In this document: positions 1-10,781 of the stretch, one piece after another
Position numbering within the stretch: the first letter of the stretch is position 1
Layout of the letters: every line of letters begins with the position of its first letter
NCBI RefSeq assembly: GCF_001653235.2
Contig: NW_019154048.1
Coordinates: 186,001-250,000 of the forward strand
From: Pochonia chlamydosporia 170
Lineage: Eukaryota; Ascomycota; Sordariomycetes; Hypocreales; Clavicipitaceae
DNA length: 64,000 bases
Direction: 5' to 3'
The notes under the pieces: generated by a model
What the model was told of the DNA's origin: nothing
What the model saw: only the letters and a program-made list of their open reading frames with translations
The model's database searches: none
Made by a program: the position numbers and the translations under genes

Positions 1-505
1 GTCATCTACGTCAACCTCGGCTTTGGCACCGACGGCCCGGACAACGGACCACAAAACATGTCCAACCCCATGGTTCACCCCTTCACCATCCAGGGTCCCA
101 CAAACAATCCATACCCAGGCACAATCTGCCTCCCGCAAATACCGCTCCCCGCGAACGCGAGCGTCAAGGCCGGCGACCTGGCAACCATTCAGCTCGTCGA
201 GCTGGCTCAGCACGGAGCCGCCTTGTACTCTGTAAGTTTTCCTTCCCCAGCACAAGATGAACTGTATCTAATAATACCAGTGCGTCGACATCATCTTCGC
301 TGAGCCAGGGGACCCCAAGATTGGCGAGGTCAATGAAACGAACTGCTTCAACTCGACGGCCATCGGATTCGCAGACATGTACACTATTGCGAGCAAGAAT
401 TCCGGAAGCGACAGCTACATCACATCGGGGGCTAGTTCCCTACGAGCACTGAGCTGGATGGGATATGTGCCCCTCGCCATTGCCGGCTTGCTAGCTGTGT
501 TGTAA
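1..505 (+). CDS. Bim1-like (X325/LPMO-like) GPI-anchored copper protein, 3' part
   Basis: This is the end of a gene that begins before the window. Exon 1 runs to 231, an intron (gtaagt...cag) occupies 232-280, and the last exon is 281-505; the junction reads ALYS|CVDIIFAEPGD in frame. The segments GTDGPDN, PFTIQGPTNNPYPGTICLP and CVDIIFAEPGDPKIGEVNETN resemble the fungal Bim1-like family. These are LPMO-like secreted proteins linked to copper acquisition rather than polysaccharide cleavage. The tail has a Ser/Gly-rich stretch, then a hydrophobic end (YVPLAIAGLLAVL) with no charged residues after it. That pattern fits a GPI-anchor signal and cell-surface location. The N-terminal signal peptide and copper-binding His lie outside the window, so the copper role is inferred from family only. 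Confidence 0.8.
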
Positions 506-938
506 GCGAAACGTTTGCTCGGCGAAGGTACTTGAAGGAAGAGGCTGGGAAAGATGTCGTGTAAATAATGGGATCAAGGGAAGAAACTCTCCTGCAGATG
601 AGATGTTTTATGCTTTCTTTACATGGTTGTTGGATTTGGGTAAACACATGTGGCATTCGCAATGGAGTTTTTGGGCGCCGGGATGGCAAAGTAATGGCAT
701 TTACAATGCAATGATTTCAAGCTTTATGACATTTCATATTTTCTCAAGTTCTTTTTCAAGATGCAAATAACTGCGTATTTGATTAGCCAACCCTCTGTTG
801 ACAGCCTGAATTGATGCACGAGACATGGCACATGCGGGACAGTTCCTCAAATGTATATCACAAACGACATCGGTGTGATTGTCATGCGCTGTGCAAGTCT
901 ATCTCATATGAATCATTTCTCTATGTAGTAATTTCCCT
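506..938. other. Intergenic, convergent 3' ends
   Basis: This is 433 bp between the convergent Bim1-like and Doa1-like genes. It is AT-rich in the middle and presumably holds both 3' UTRs. No further gene is seen. Confidence 0.6.
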
Positions 939-3390
939 TCATGATACCAAAGCTAGGCATTCATTTGCAACAGATTTGACTCTATCCTCTGAACCTCGAT
1001 CCTTTGCGCCGCGAACCCACCCAATGATGTCCAGCCCGCTCGCCTCCTGCTTAGACGTCGCCAACACCGTGCCCAGCGCAACCAGTCCTCGGTACAACAC
1101 CTCAGAGTCGGACTGGCCTTCGAGTACTGCGCCAAGCACAATAACGAGACGTCTTCGCTGCTCCGGACTCAGCAATTTCTCCTTGTTGACAAGGACAGCC
1201 AGGTTGATGGCTGAAGTTGTAACAGCAATCAACACATTGCGGTTAAATTTTCCGATGGCTTGTCCACCTTTGACTCCTGTGAGACGTTCGAGATAGGTAA
1301 TACTCTTGTCGGCTTGCGAGCTTATCAGACTTCGCCCATCCGCGGTACTAAACAAATTGGCAATTGTGCGAGCGCCCATCATGACAGCATTTTCGTTAGG
1401 CTGGGCATCAGCCTCAATGGAGCATGTCGTGGCCAGGTCCAACACCGATCCATACTGCCCATCCGATAATTGCGCAACTGAGGGGAATCTGGCGATGCAA
1501 CGGAGCAAATCGAGGCCCGCGAGGCGATCTGAATATGGCCATTGTGTCACAATTCTGACCACAAGCTCTAGCGATTTAACAGGAATCGGCCGACGTGCCT
1601 CTAAAGCCTCGCGAAGTGACAACAATACAGACTCTTCTCCAGGATTCAAGGCCGCGTCCTTTCGGCCTGACGAGACGAGATTTTTGTTGACGGTTAAAAT
1701 CTTTGTGAACATGCCTGCCAACTCTGTTAGAGCCATGGGTGAACAATCAATGAGCGAGATGGTATTCACTTACCCTCGTACTTCGCAGCCGAGATGCTGA
1801 GATATTCCTCTTGAGGTATTACTTTGGGCTGTGATGTAGCCTCTCCTGGCCGATATCGCTGTTCTGTTCCATAAGGATCCGGTCCAGAACTTTCGGTCTG
1901 GCCGAGTGTTGCGCCTTTGGTGTTTTCGATGATAAAATTGGCCACATTATCAAGGTAGGTGTTTGGTAGCTCGTTGTCACTGAGAAATTTAGTCGCTCGC
2001 TCGTAGGGATTCTCGGAAAGGTTGTAAGGTAGTTTTAACGGTGGCTTTCCGTCCTCGATGTCAACGTCAAAAACGTAGTCATACGACTTTCCATCATACT
2101 GAACTTTGCGACCCGTGCTGCCTACAGCGTCAACCACGGTACCAACATTGATCCATTGCTGTTGGCTCATGGACCATTGATGCGCTGTGACGTTGCCGTT
2201 CTCCTCTTTGATCATTTGCACCTGTCCCTCCTTCGTACCCGATTTGGTTGTTAAGAACTCGGGCCCTGGAAGCTTCTCCTTGTTGATGTTCCCTAACTGC
2301 TGTTGGGGAATGGCTGAAGACTTGACAGACGCCTCGAATTCGGACAGGGTCTCCTGATCAGCCACCTGATCGGGTCTTCGGGTAAAGACGCGGGCGATAC
2401 TATCGCTGGCACCTGTTACAATATCGCCAGTGTCGTGGTTTGCAGAAACTGTCCATACTGAGATGGCTGGATGGGTAATTGTCTGTATACATTCGGTCCC
2501 TTTCCAAATTCGCACAGTTCGGTCCTCGCCAGAGCTAACCAATTCGCCAGACGGCAAGCTAGCCAAACTATAAACAAAGCTCTCATGGCCGTGCAACTCT
2601 CCAACTTGCTGCCCATTCAACTTCCACAGCCTGACGGTACCGTCGTTGCTGGCGCTGGCAATGTCAGCCCCGGTGGGATGGTTCTTGGGAACTTTGCAGA
2701 GAGCCCGCACAACGTCAGGTGTATATATGGTAGACTTGGGCTGTACTTCGCCTGCAGTAGATTGGCTGAGATCAAATATGCGAATGTTCTTGTCGGCGCA
2801 ACCAGTGACGGCAGTGTTGTCGTCGAGTGCCACAACACTCCAAACAGCCATGCCCTCATGCCCGCCAAGCGTTAGAACTGTCTCCCACTTTTGCAAATTC
2901 CAAACGCGTGCCTGCCCATCCCATCCACCAGAAAGCAAGTATGCGCCGCTTGGGGCTACGTCGAGGGTGCAAACGTTGTTTGCGTGCCCTATCAGCAATC
3001 GTTCGGCATGGTCGGTGGAGGCGGCTGTTGGCGACTTTACTTCGATGACGGTGTCCTTTCCACCAGAGATGACTAGGCCATTTGGATGGTCGGCAGAGGA
3101 TGGAAAGAAAGCCACAGAGTTGACATATTCGGAGCCGCGGCTGACCAGTGTTCCTTCGAAAGAGGGCGGCGTTTGAGGCCCTCGAGACCATTTACGGACG
3201 GTGCAATCTCTTGAGACGGAGAGGACGACGTCAGGGGATGCGAAAGCGACGGATCTCACCTGCGTAGGGAATGTCAGTTGGAGTCAGAACCTCTAGAATC
3301 CCGCGAGGGCTTGGGGCTTGTATCTGCCGAAAAACTTACGTCTGCTTCATGGCCGATGAGCTGTGCAGACAGCTTGAAGTCTTGCGCCAT
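939..3390 (-). CDS. DOA1: Doa1/Ufd3/Lub1-type WD40-PFU-PUL ubiquitin-binding protein
   Basis: Three exons read on the minus strand: 3390-3340, 3259-1774 and 1714-939. Together they give 770 residues, with introns of 80 and 59 bp. The start MAQDFKLSAQLIGHEAD joins VRSVAFASPDVVLSVSRDCT in phase 0, which completes the first WD repeat. Roughly residues 1-320 are WD40 repeats (e.g. LLSGGWDGQARVWN, IASASNDGTVRLWK, LVSSGEDRTVRIWK). A PFU ubiquitin-binding domain follows near 330-450 (MIKEENGNVTAHQWSMSQQQW). A PUL domain of armadillo-like helices occupies about the last 270 residues. The family binds ubiquitin and Cdc48/p97 and acts in ubiquitin homeostasis and membrane-protein degradation. Length and domain order are normal for the family. 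Identification is firm; in vivo role is by homology. It is transcribed divergently from the STRAP-like gene. Confidence 0.92.
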
Positions 3391-5010
3391 GTTGGTAGTG
3401 CTATGTCGCAAGGGTGAAGCGATGGATGCTCCCCAGCTGGGTTTGGTTGGGCAATGTTTTTTAAGTTGCAAAACGTGAGATAAAAAAGCAGTAGACTTCT
3501 TAAGTTGGTATGAAGAGGTAGGGTCTGCTTATTCAGTGACGTCGACGTGGTCACTGGCGGAGTCGGAGCTTGGTGGAGCTATCATTGATCTGATGGAGCA
3601 ACAAGTGGGCGAATTGAGAATTGAGGGACAAATGTCGTGGCACAGTCCTCACAAGCTAAACAGAGGGTCGAACGCAGGGGCTGTATACGGAGGAAAAGGA
3701 AGAACAGACATAGAACACCAGACAGAAACAGATCTGCAGGAATGTTGACTACTCCGTGATCCGGAGCAGTGGAACAACGGGCAGCCAGAGATGGACGGTG
3801 ATGGAATCTCGGAGAGTTCAAGTGCAGTCAACATGGAGGGTCAACGTATGGAGTAGGGGATTCATTGATCGCATGTTGCCGCCGCAGCCCAAATTATGGG
3901 GCAGAGACGGTTCCATTGCGGTTTCCATTCACTTGAGCAGTTGAGGTGCTCGTGCCTGGCAGCTGTCCGGTGCTGGATGGGAAAGTGCGACCAGGCCAGA
4001 TGGCACATGCCTGGCAATTTGGGGGAAACTACCCCGCCTGCTGTGGCTCAACTGTGATTTGGAACCTTCCGACATCCCTCCCCTCCAAAAATGAAAAGCA
4101 CCTTGGCTTAGGAACCGGGGTAGTTAGCTTTAATAGCACTTAGTGCCATTTATTACAGTACGTCTCTCGTGGATGTCGATACTAGACAGTACGTAAAATA
4201 AAGGTGAATTACACTTTAGCAAAGTCCCCCCAAAAATTCAGAGTGTCAACCGTCACCGGTCGTGGACCTTTCCAGCATTGGGGATGTGACCAGAGGTGCA
4301 TTCGGTCCACAATCAGCCACCCAGACCATGAACTATCCTTGCGCTTTCATTTACAGTCTGGTACACGCACCAGACCCAACCAGAATTGACGCCACATGTG
4401 CCTTGCACCTTCTTCTCCATTCTGTAGCCCCACGCCTTGCTGGAACATGTTTCGCCCACCGCCCACCCAAATGGCAACCGCCAGGTCTGGCGCTATTACT
4501 CCATGAACATTTTGGCCAAGTTTTTATTCTTGACTGACTGCCAGGCCGCTTTTCATCATTGTCCACTCTCCCTACCCAGGGCCACTCCGACAACATATTG
4601 AGCCCCCCGCTGGCCATCGGCAAACGTCCTCAGCTGGCATCACGTTCATTTCCCGCGGTTCGAGGACGCAAGGACCGAGTAGTCACCCACCTACGGAGTA
4701 CTTCATTTGTTTCCATCCCGGACGAATCCAATCCTGTGCCTCTGGACCGTCTCGACCAGACTTCAAAGTCACTCCTTTCGGCCCTGTGTTTCCTTTTTTG
4801 CTACGATTTCACGACTGAAACGACGCTACAATTACGATACTTGCCCCCGAAAGATTAGACTACGACTTCAAAAGTTCTTACGATTGCTATAACTTGTCTG
4901 CACCCTGTCCGTCGAATCTGCCTCCTTTTGTGGGAAACCTTTCGCCCCTAGACTATTAAATCTGCGACCGAAACCAAACACACCTTGTACAATAATTCTC
5001 GCCCCGAAAA
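3391..5010. other. Divergent intergenic region
   Basis: This is 1.6 kb between two divergently transcribed WD40 genes. It contains a CGGAGTA-type palindromic motif at 4692-4701 and a related site near 3750. The last 500 bp are pyrimidine-rich, like a fungal 5' UTR or promoter. Only short ORFs without recognisable protein character occur. Confidence 0.5.
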
Positions 5011-6246
5011 ATGGCCTCCGAACCACCACGGCAATATGTACCGCTGACCTGCCATGGCCACTCACGCCCTGTTCCTCACATGAGCTTCTCACACCTGGAA
5101 AAGGAGGAAACATATTACATGATCTCCGCATGCAAAGGTTGGTATGCCACTTTGCTGTTGTTTCACCCGGCAACATGAGACGGAGGACGGGCTAACTTTT
5201 GTCGCAGATGGTAACCCAATGCTTCGAGATGGCGTTACTGGAGATTGGTATGTCGCTCTTGAGGGTGCCTAAGCCAACGTTGCCAAGTGCCATGCTAATG
5301 CATCTTGTAGGATTGGCACCTTTATTGGTCATAAGGGCGCAGTCTGGCAAGCTAGATTGAGCCCAGACGCTTCCAATGCTGCTACTGCATCCGCAGATTT
5401 CACAGCGTACGCCTCATCATCCCCCGCTAGGTGTAAAACCAGACTAACGCAGGGACGCCGCACAGCAAAATATGGGACACGCATACGGGAGAGTTACTGT
5501 ATAGCCTCCAGCACGAGCACATCGTCAGGGCTGTTGCCTACCCTCCCGACAATTCGGATCTAGTTGCAACCGGTGGCATGGAGAAGAAGCTTCGTGTATT
5601 CGACCTCGCCGAGCTTGCGAATTCGAACCCCGGAACTCCTGCCACAATTCCAGCCTCAGCCGGATTCGAGATTGGAGAGGGCGTTCATACCAGTTCCATC
5701 AAGTTCATCTGCTGGACAAGGGACCCGAACATTGTTGTTACCGCATCCGATAAGACTATCCGCTGGCTTGACTTACCGAGCAGATCCTGTATTAAACACG
5801 AGGTTCTTGACGGAGAAATCAAATCTTGTGAAGTGGTCTCTGTTGCCCCGGATTTGGCGTCACCGAGTGATATTGGTGGCGGGAAACCGGTTTTGGCGGT
5901 CTCTGCTGGTAAGACGGTCTACTTCTGGGGAGGAGACCAGGCCATGGACGAGCTGAAGCGCATTGTCCTGCCATATTCTATTGCTAGTGTCGGACTTGAT
6001 GTCAAGGGACGCAAGATTGTGGTTGGAGAGGAGCCCGGAACGTGGGCCAAGGTAATTCGGTACGATGATGAGGTTGAAATTGACACCCATAAAGGACACC
6101 ACGGTCCAATTTGGTCCATCGCCTTTTCGCCTGATAGCAAACTGTATGCTACTGCGTCAGAGGATGGTACGATAAAGATGTGGAAGAACTGCGAGGGGTT
6201 TTACGGCTTGTGGCGAGGTGGTGGCACTGAACGGCCTGCTGAGTAG
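5011..6246 (+). CDS. STRAP/Unrip-type WD40 repeat protein
   Basis: Four exons: 5011-5137, 5208-5247, 5311-5406 and 5466-6246, giving 347 residues. All junctions keep frame; for example W|IGTFIGHKGAVWQARLSPD and FTA|KIWDTHTGELLYSLQHE. The whole protein is WD40 repeats: HKGAVWQARLSPDASNAATASADFT, ATGGMEKKLRVFDLAE, VVTASDKTIRWLD and a last repeat ending YATASEDGTIKMW. Order and length fit the serine/threonine kinase receptor-associated protein (STRAP, Unrip) family. In animals that family joins the SMN complex and Gemin proteins; in fungi it is a conserved protein of unsettled role. Start chosen: the first ATG after a CT-rich leader, followed by a conserved N-terminus (PLTCHGHSRPV). The short tail after the last repeat (GGGTERPAE) is unremarkable. 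Confidence 0.88.
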
Positions 6247-8263
6247 AACGAATTAGACCGAAGCACCATTGCCATCGCAGCAGCCGCCAGTCGAGATGGC
6301 TATCGAGGAAGCCATAACTTGAGGCTTTCTGCTGGCAGTAGCAGAGAATCAGAGGGAAGCACTGATTCCACCAGTGCCTCGAGTGACGGCACGTTGCACA
6401 CTCTCAAAACCCTGAGCCAAGCCACCAGCGCCAGAACCAGCGACGAGTACGGGACAAAGGACATATGCGAAGGCCCGGAGCTTTGATATGGACCACACTT
6501 GTTATGATTTGTTCATGTGGGATGATACTTGAGAGTTCGAAGGGCCCTGCCAGGGTTGCAGGACGCGTGTATTTCAGGGACTTGAAGCATAGATCGGCCG
6601 TGGTCGAAGAACCACCGGCTAGCATGTATTAGAGAACATAGCAATTAAACAATGCCCCTGTATGCATCGGACGGTGTAAATGTTATGAGGGACCGGGGTT
6701 TGTTGATAGTCTGCGGGAACAAATAGCAGATTTGCAAACGAACTGTGTCGGCGTTCAGGGCCTGAATACGATACTGTTCATGTAAAGGTGCTGCAGTAAG
6801 TTGATCAGTGACGGCGCAGTTGCCGAGCATTGAATGTAGCAATTAGAGGCAGGAAGACCAGAATGTTGAGAGTATTGGGCCAAGCTTTCGAGAACTCGTT
6901 GGCGAAGGCATCTACGTTTGCTTGTCCTTTCAAGACGGGGCTTGTTGGCGTATTATATTCACGGCAGTGGTATTCCGGGAGGCTACAATTGCATAGATTG
7001 ACACCGACATGCTAGTCGTGGTCAAGAGTTCAGACTTCTTGGACCGAAATGCGGCCGTTACAAGTGAACTTGTAAGTGAAGCTCTCTTTGGAGTGAGCTA
7101 ATGAACAAGTGGACAAGATGTCGTAATGATTTGCTACTATTAGACGATGCGGACTTGATCAACTAGTCCACTCTGGTAACTGGCTGTAAACTCTGAACGA
7201 TCTCAAGCGACGTTTGTTCTCACTCGAACCTTGGATACACCGGCTTCGAATGCCCACTCATACATAGTGCATGTAGCCCAGGCTAGACTGCAGTGCCGAA
7301 CTTCCGGCACACTTTCTGCATGCAGGCAACCACGACTTCGACCTCGCTTGGTGCCATCGGCATTTCGGTTTCCGGGGGAGCTGCTAGATCTGGCAATTGA
7401 TCGGAATCTGGCCGGGCAGTGTGTCCCATTTTGGGGTTTGCAGATATGGGTGGTTAGTCGTTCATTTTAAAAGTGAGATCTGTCAATCACTCGATGCCAA
7501 GGTATTGATTGCCAAAGCATATGCGTTTCGGTTCTTGACTCTCAGTTACTCTGTCTTAGAAAAATGCACAGACATTGAAGAAACTATTTTGAGCGGCCAT
7601 ATTCTTTACATATGAATAACTGCCTGTATGTGTTGAGCTTGGCAGAATTAATTTACAGTCTCTGGTGAACCGGCAAGCCTGATTATTTGGCACACTTCTG
7701 TCAAGCACAACCTGCCTAGTTGGTGTCTTTGGTCAAGGACTCTTTGTAAAACCGCACAATTACGCCGGTACAACCCTCTTTGTAGGAACTCCTGCTATCG
7801 CCGTTGTGCTTCGCTTCACGCTTTTCAGGCACCCTAATCACGGCTATACGGCAAACTAGATTGTTTTTCAGCTCGCAGGCCAAAAATGGCGTAGTTGGCG
7901 GTCCGGCTCATTGATACCGTTCTACCTGCCCAAATAGGAAATCTCCCAGTCGTCCTATTCGCTCGGGGTATCTGGTGTCGAACTATGTGTACTGCGAATT
8001 CATTGGTGCCATTGGTGCTTTAAGAGGAAATGATGCTCTGTTTGAAGGGATTTCCGTATATCAACTTCCCTTATGGTCGTTTACATTGTCGATCTCGGCG
8101 ATAGAGCATTGGGAGCAACTGTACACGATGCTTGGGACCAGGCTTCACAGAACCAGCGAAAAGTATAAATACAGATGGGTTTTGTGCAAGTAATGATCGG
8201 ATAGTTTCAAGATAGGCAAACAAAATAACAGCAATAGCTCGTTGTCTTTTTCAATTCATCAAT
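6247..8263. other. Intergenic region upstream of aspartic protease
   Basis: This is 2.0 kb with no supported gene. It presumably holds the STRAP-like 3' UTR and the protease promoter. Small ORFs on both strands lack family resemblance. Confidence 0.5.
8164..8170 (+). promoter_or_regulatory. TATA box of aspartic protease gene
   Basis: TATAAAT lies 94 bp upstream of the protease ATG and is followed by an A-rich leader. Position and sequence fit a TATA element of a strongly induced secreted-protein gene; this is an inference. Confidence 0.5.
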
Positions 8264-9514
8264 ATGCAAACCTTTGGTGCCTTTCTCGTCGCCCTTGTAG
8301 CGGCTGGCGTTGCCAACGCTCTACCCACCTCCAACCACGGCAAGGTCTCAGTACCAGTTACTCACAACCGAAACTTCAAGGCCCATGGACCACTTGCCCT
8401 TGCCAAGGCGTACCACAAGTTCAACAAGCCCGTTCCCAAGGACGTCGCCGACGCTGTTGCCCGGCTGAACAAGAGAGCTACCGGATCAGTGACCAACGTG
8501 CCTCAGCAGTATGACAGCGAGTATCTTGCCGCTGTTCAGATCGGCACGCCTGCTCAGACACTAAATCTTGACTTTGACACCGGATCCAGTGATCTTTGGG
8601 TGTTTTCTACAGAAACCCCATCGAGCGAGGTCCAGGGTCAGACGTTGTATAACCCTGGCTCCAGCTCAACTGCGCAGCTGTTGCAAGGAGAATCGTGGAG
8701 CATAACCTATGGAGACCAGAGCAGCTCCAGCGGTGACGTATACAGCGATGTTGTCACGATTGGAGGACTGAGCGTCCAAGGACAAGCCGTCGAGTCTGCC
8801 AAGCAGGTTTCCGCGCAGTTTAGCAGCGGTCCCTCGTCTGGTCTGCTCGGACTGGCATTCAGCTCCATCAACACTGTGCAGCCGGACCAGCAGAAGACTT
8901 TCTTTGACAATGCTACGCCCAACTTGGATGCGCCGCTGTTTACTGCAAACTTGAACCACAACACTAGTAAGTAGTCTATTGATATCGTACCATGCTCTAT
9001 CAGGCTAAGACTTTCAACAGATGGCAAATACAACTTTGGCTATATTGATGACTCTGAGCATACCGGAAGCATCACGTATACTGCTGTTGACAACAGCCAG
9101 GGTTTCTGGGGTTTCACGTCCAGTGGTTACGCAGTTGGTGGTGGGCAGACCAACGGCCAGTCCATCTCTGGCATTGCTGATACCGGCACCACTCTCCTGC
9201 TGTTGGATGACAGTACCGTGAGCGCATACTATTCCCAGGTCAGTGGCGCTCAGTATGATAGCTCCCAGGGCGGATATACATTCAGCTGCAGCACCAGCTT
9301 GCCTGATTTTACGTTTGGAATCGAGAGCTCGGCCATCACTATTCCCGGGGCGTATATGAACTATGCTCCTACGGATGACTCGGGGGCTACTTGCTTCGGT
9401 GGTATTCAGAGCAGCTCTGGCATTGGGTTTAATATCTTTGGCGATATTGCTCTCAAGGCTGCGTTGGTGGTGTTTGATGGAGGGAACATGCGTTTGGGAT
9501 GGGCTCCCAAATAA
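8264..9514 (+). CDS. Secreted A1-family aspartic protease (aspergillopepsin/penicillopepsin-like)
   Basis: Two exons, 8264-8966 and 9021-9514, joined NHN T|NGKYNFGY in frame, give 398 residues. Residues 1-20 form a signal peptide (hydrophobic LVALVAAGVANA). A propeptide follows to a dibasic Lys70-Arg71 site, so the mature enzyme probably starts near Ala72. Both catalytic motifs are present: D105TGSS and D288TGTT. The flap Tyr149 sits in ITYGDQSSSSG. A pair of C-terminal Cys (FSCSTS and GATCFGG) should form the usual disulfide. The family cleaves proteins at acidic pH outside the cell and serves nutrition or host degradation. Length is normal and nothing is missing. The ATG gives a clean signal peptide and lies 94 bp after a TATA box. 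Confidence 0.95.
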
Positions 9515-10781
9515 GTTGTGTGATGCGAGATTACAGTATGGGTACATGCATGTGGTGAAAAGTTTGCCTATATGCAGTTTACACAACATCTCAATATGCC
9601 TGGAATGTAATGCGAGGTGCGATATGTTTTCCTTGTTCAAAACTTTTGACTTCCACTGCACATATGTATAAGTGAGGGACGTATATAGCAAACTTGCATA
9701 GCTCAAAAATAGTAGGTAAATCATTGGAGTCATTGAGAATCACCAAGATATTTTCGCCAGTGACATATCCAACGAATACAGCACTACGTACTCCGCAGTT
9801 TGTTCAATGTTGCCTTGTCATGCAGTCTGCCTTGTGTTGGCCCATGTATTGCGAATATTGAAGTGAAAGGCCCCCAACATACCTTTGAGGCTGGTGGTGT
9901 GAGCCTCCCAAAGTTGCCGCACATATGTATGTTGGACGAGCAGCTCAATGGATTTATAAGTCTGGAGCCTAATTTTTTTCCTTTTTGGTTGCAAAATGGC
10001 TGGTCCTAGGCAACATGTCAAGTCGGACAATCACATTCAGCCCTGTCAATATGTTTTTGTAAATTCCCCAGCAATATTCAACAAACCAGACGCCACCAGC
10101 ACTTTACCAATACAGTGTAGCGCGGTTACTGTACAGTACCAGTGCCGGTACCGTGCAGTATCCAACTCGTAAAATAGGGAAAAATCAGAAACAATAAACT
10201 GACTCATCCGGCGCCTCAATCCATATTTCATCAACAATACGCGTCCCGCTCATCACAACGTCATTTATTCCAGGCAACAGCAGGCAGATGCAGTCGCAAA
10301 AAAAAGTGGCGACATTTAATGCCAATTGAGGCCATCTCCGCAAACCGTTACGAAAATCCAGCCAATCGTCTTTCACGCTTCTCAACCGGCTGCCTCCCCC
10401 CCTCATGAGGCGAACTCTTCCCGTCCACACTTCAAAGTCGATGCAGCCATTCAATGTGACTCTTTGTTGTTTCATGTGCTTCGGCATCTCTAGGTATCCA
10501 ACAGCATACTCTATTTCTAATTTGTAAAATCCCCGATCAGGGCTGGCCAATGGTTGTCAGCCTCATTTAGATTTTTGCTGGTGACTGAATACTTAAGAAC
10601 TGAACAACTCCTCATCGATTCCATCTTGTTCATTCCATCCATTTATATAATTCAGTCTACTACTGCTCAACAAGCTTCCTACAATAGGTTACACCCAAAA
10701 CTACCACCACCAACACCAAATTACACCAGTATCATTCCTCATTATATCCATTCATAATCATCTATAATTTGCAGACCCATC
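9515..10781. other. Intergenic region
   Basis: This is 1.27 kb between two genes on the same strand. A TATATAA-like element lies at about 10643-10650, some 135 bp before the next ATG. The last 230 bp are AC/CT-rich leader sequence. A 121-codon minus-strand frame at 10185-10550 has no recognisable domain and is not called. Confidence 0.5.

Noticed and set aside
10185..10550. 121-codon minus-strand frame before the VIT-VWA gene
   Set aside because: No recognisable motif or splice support; kept only as a possibility.
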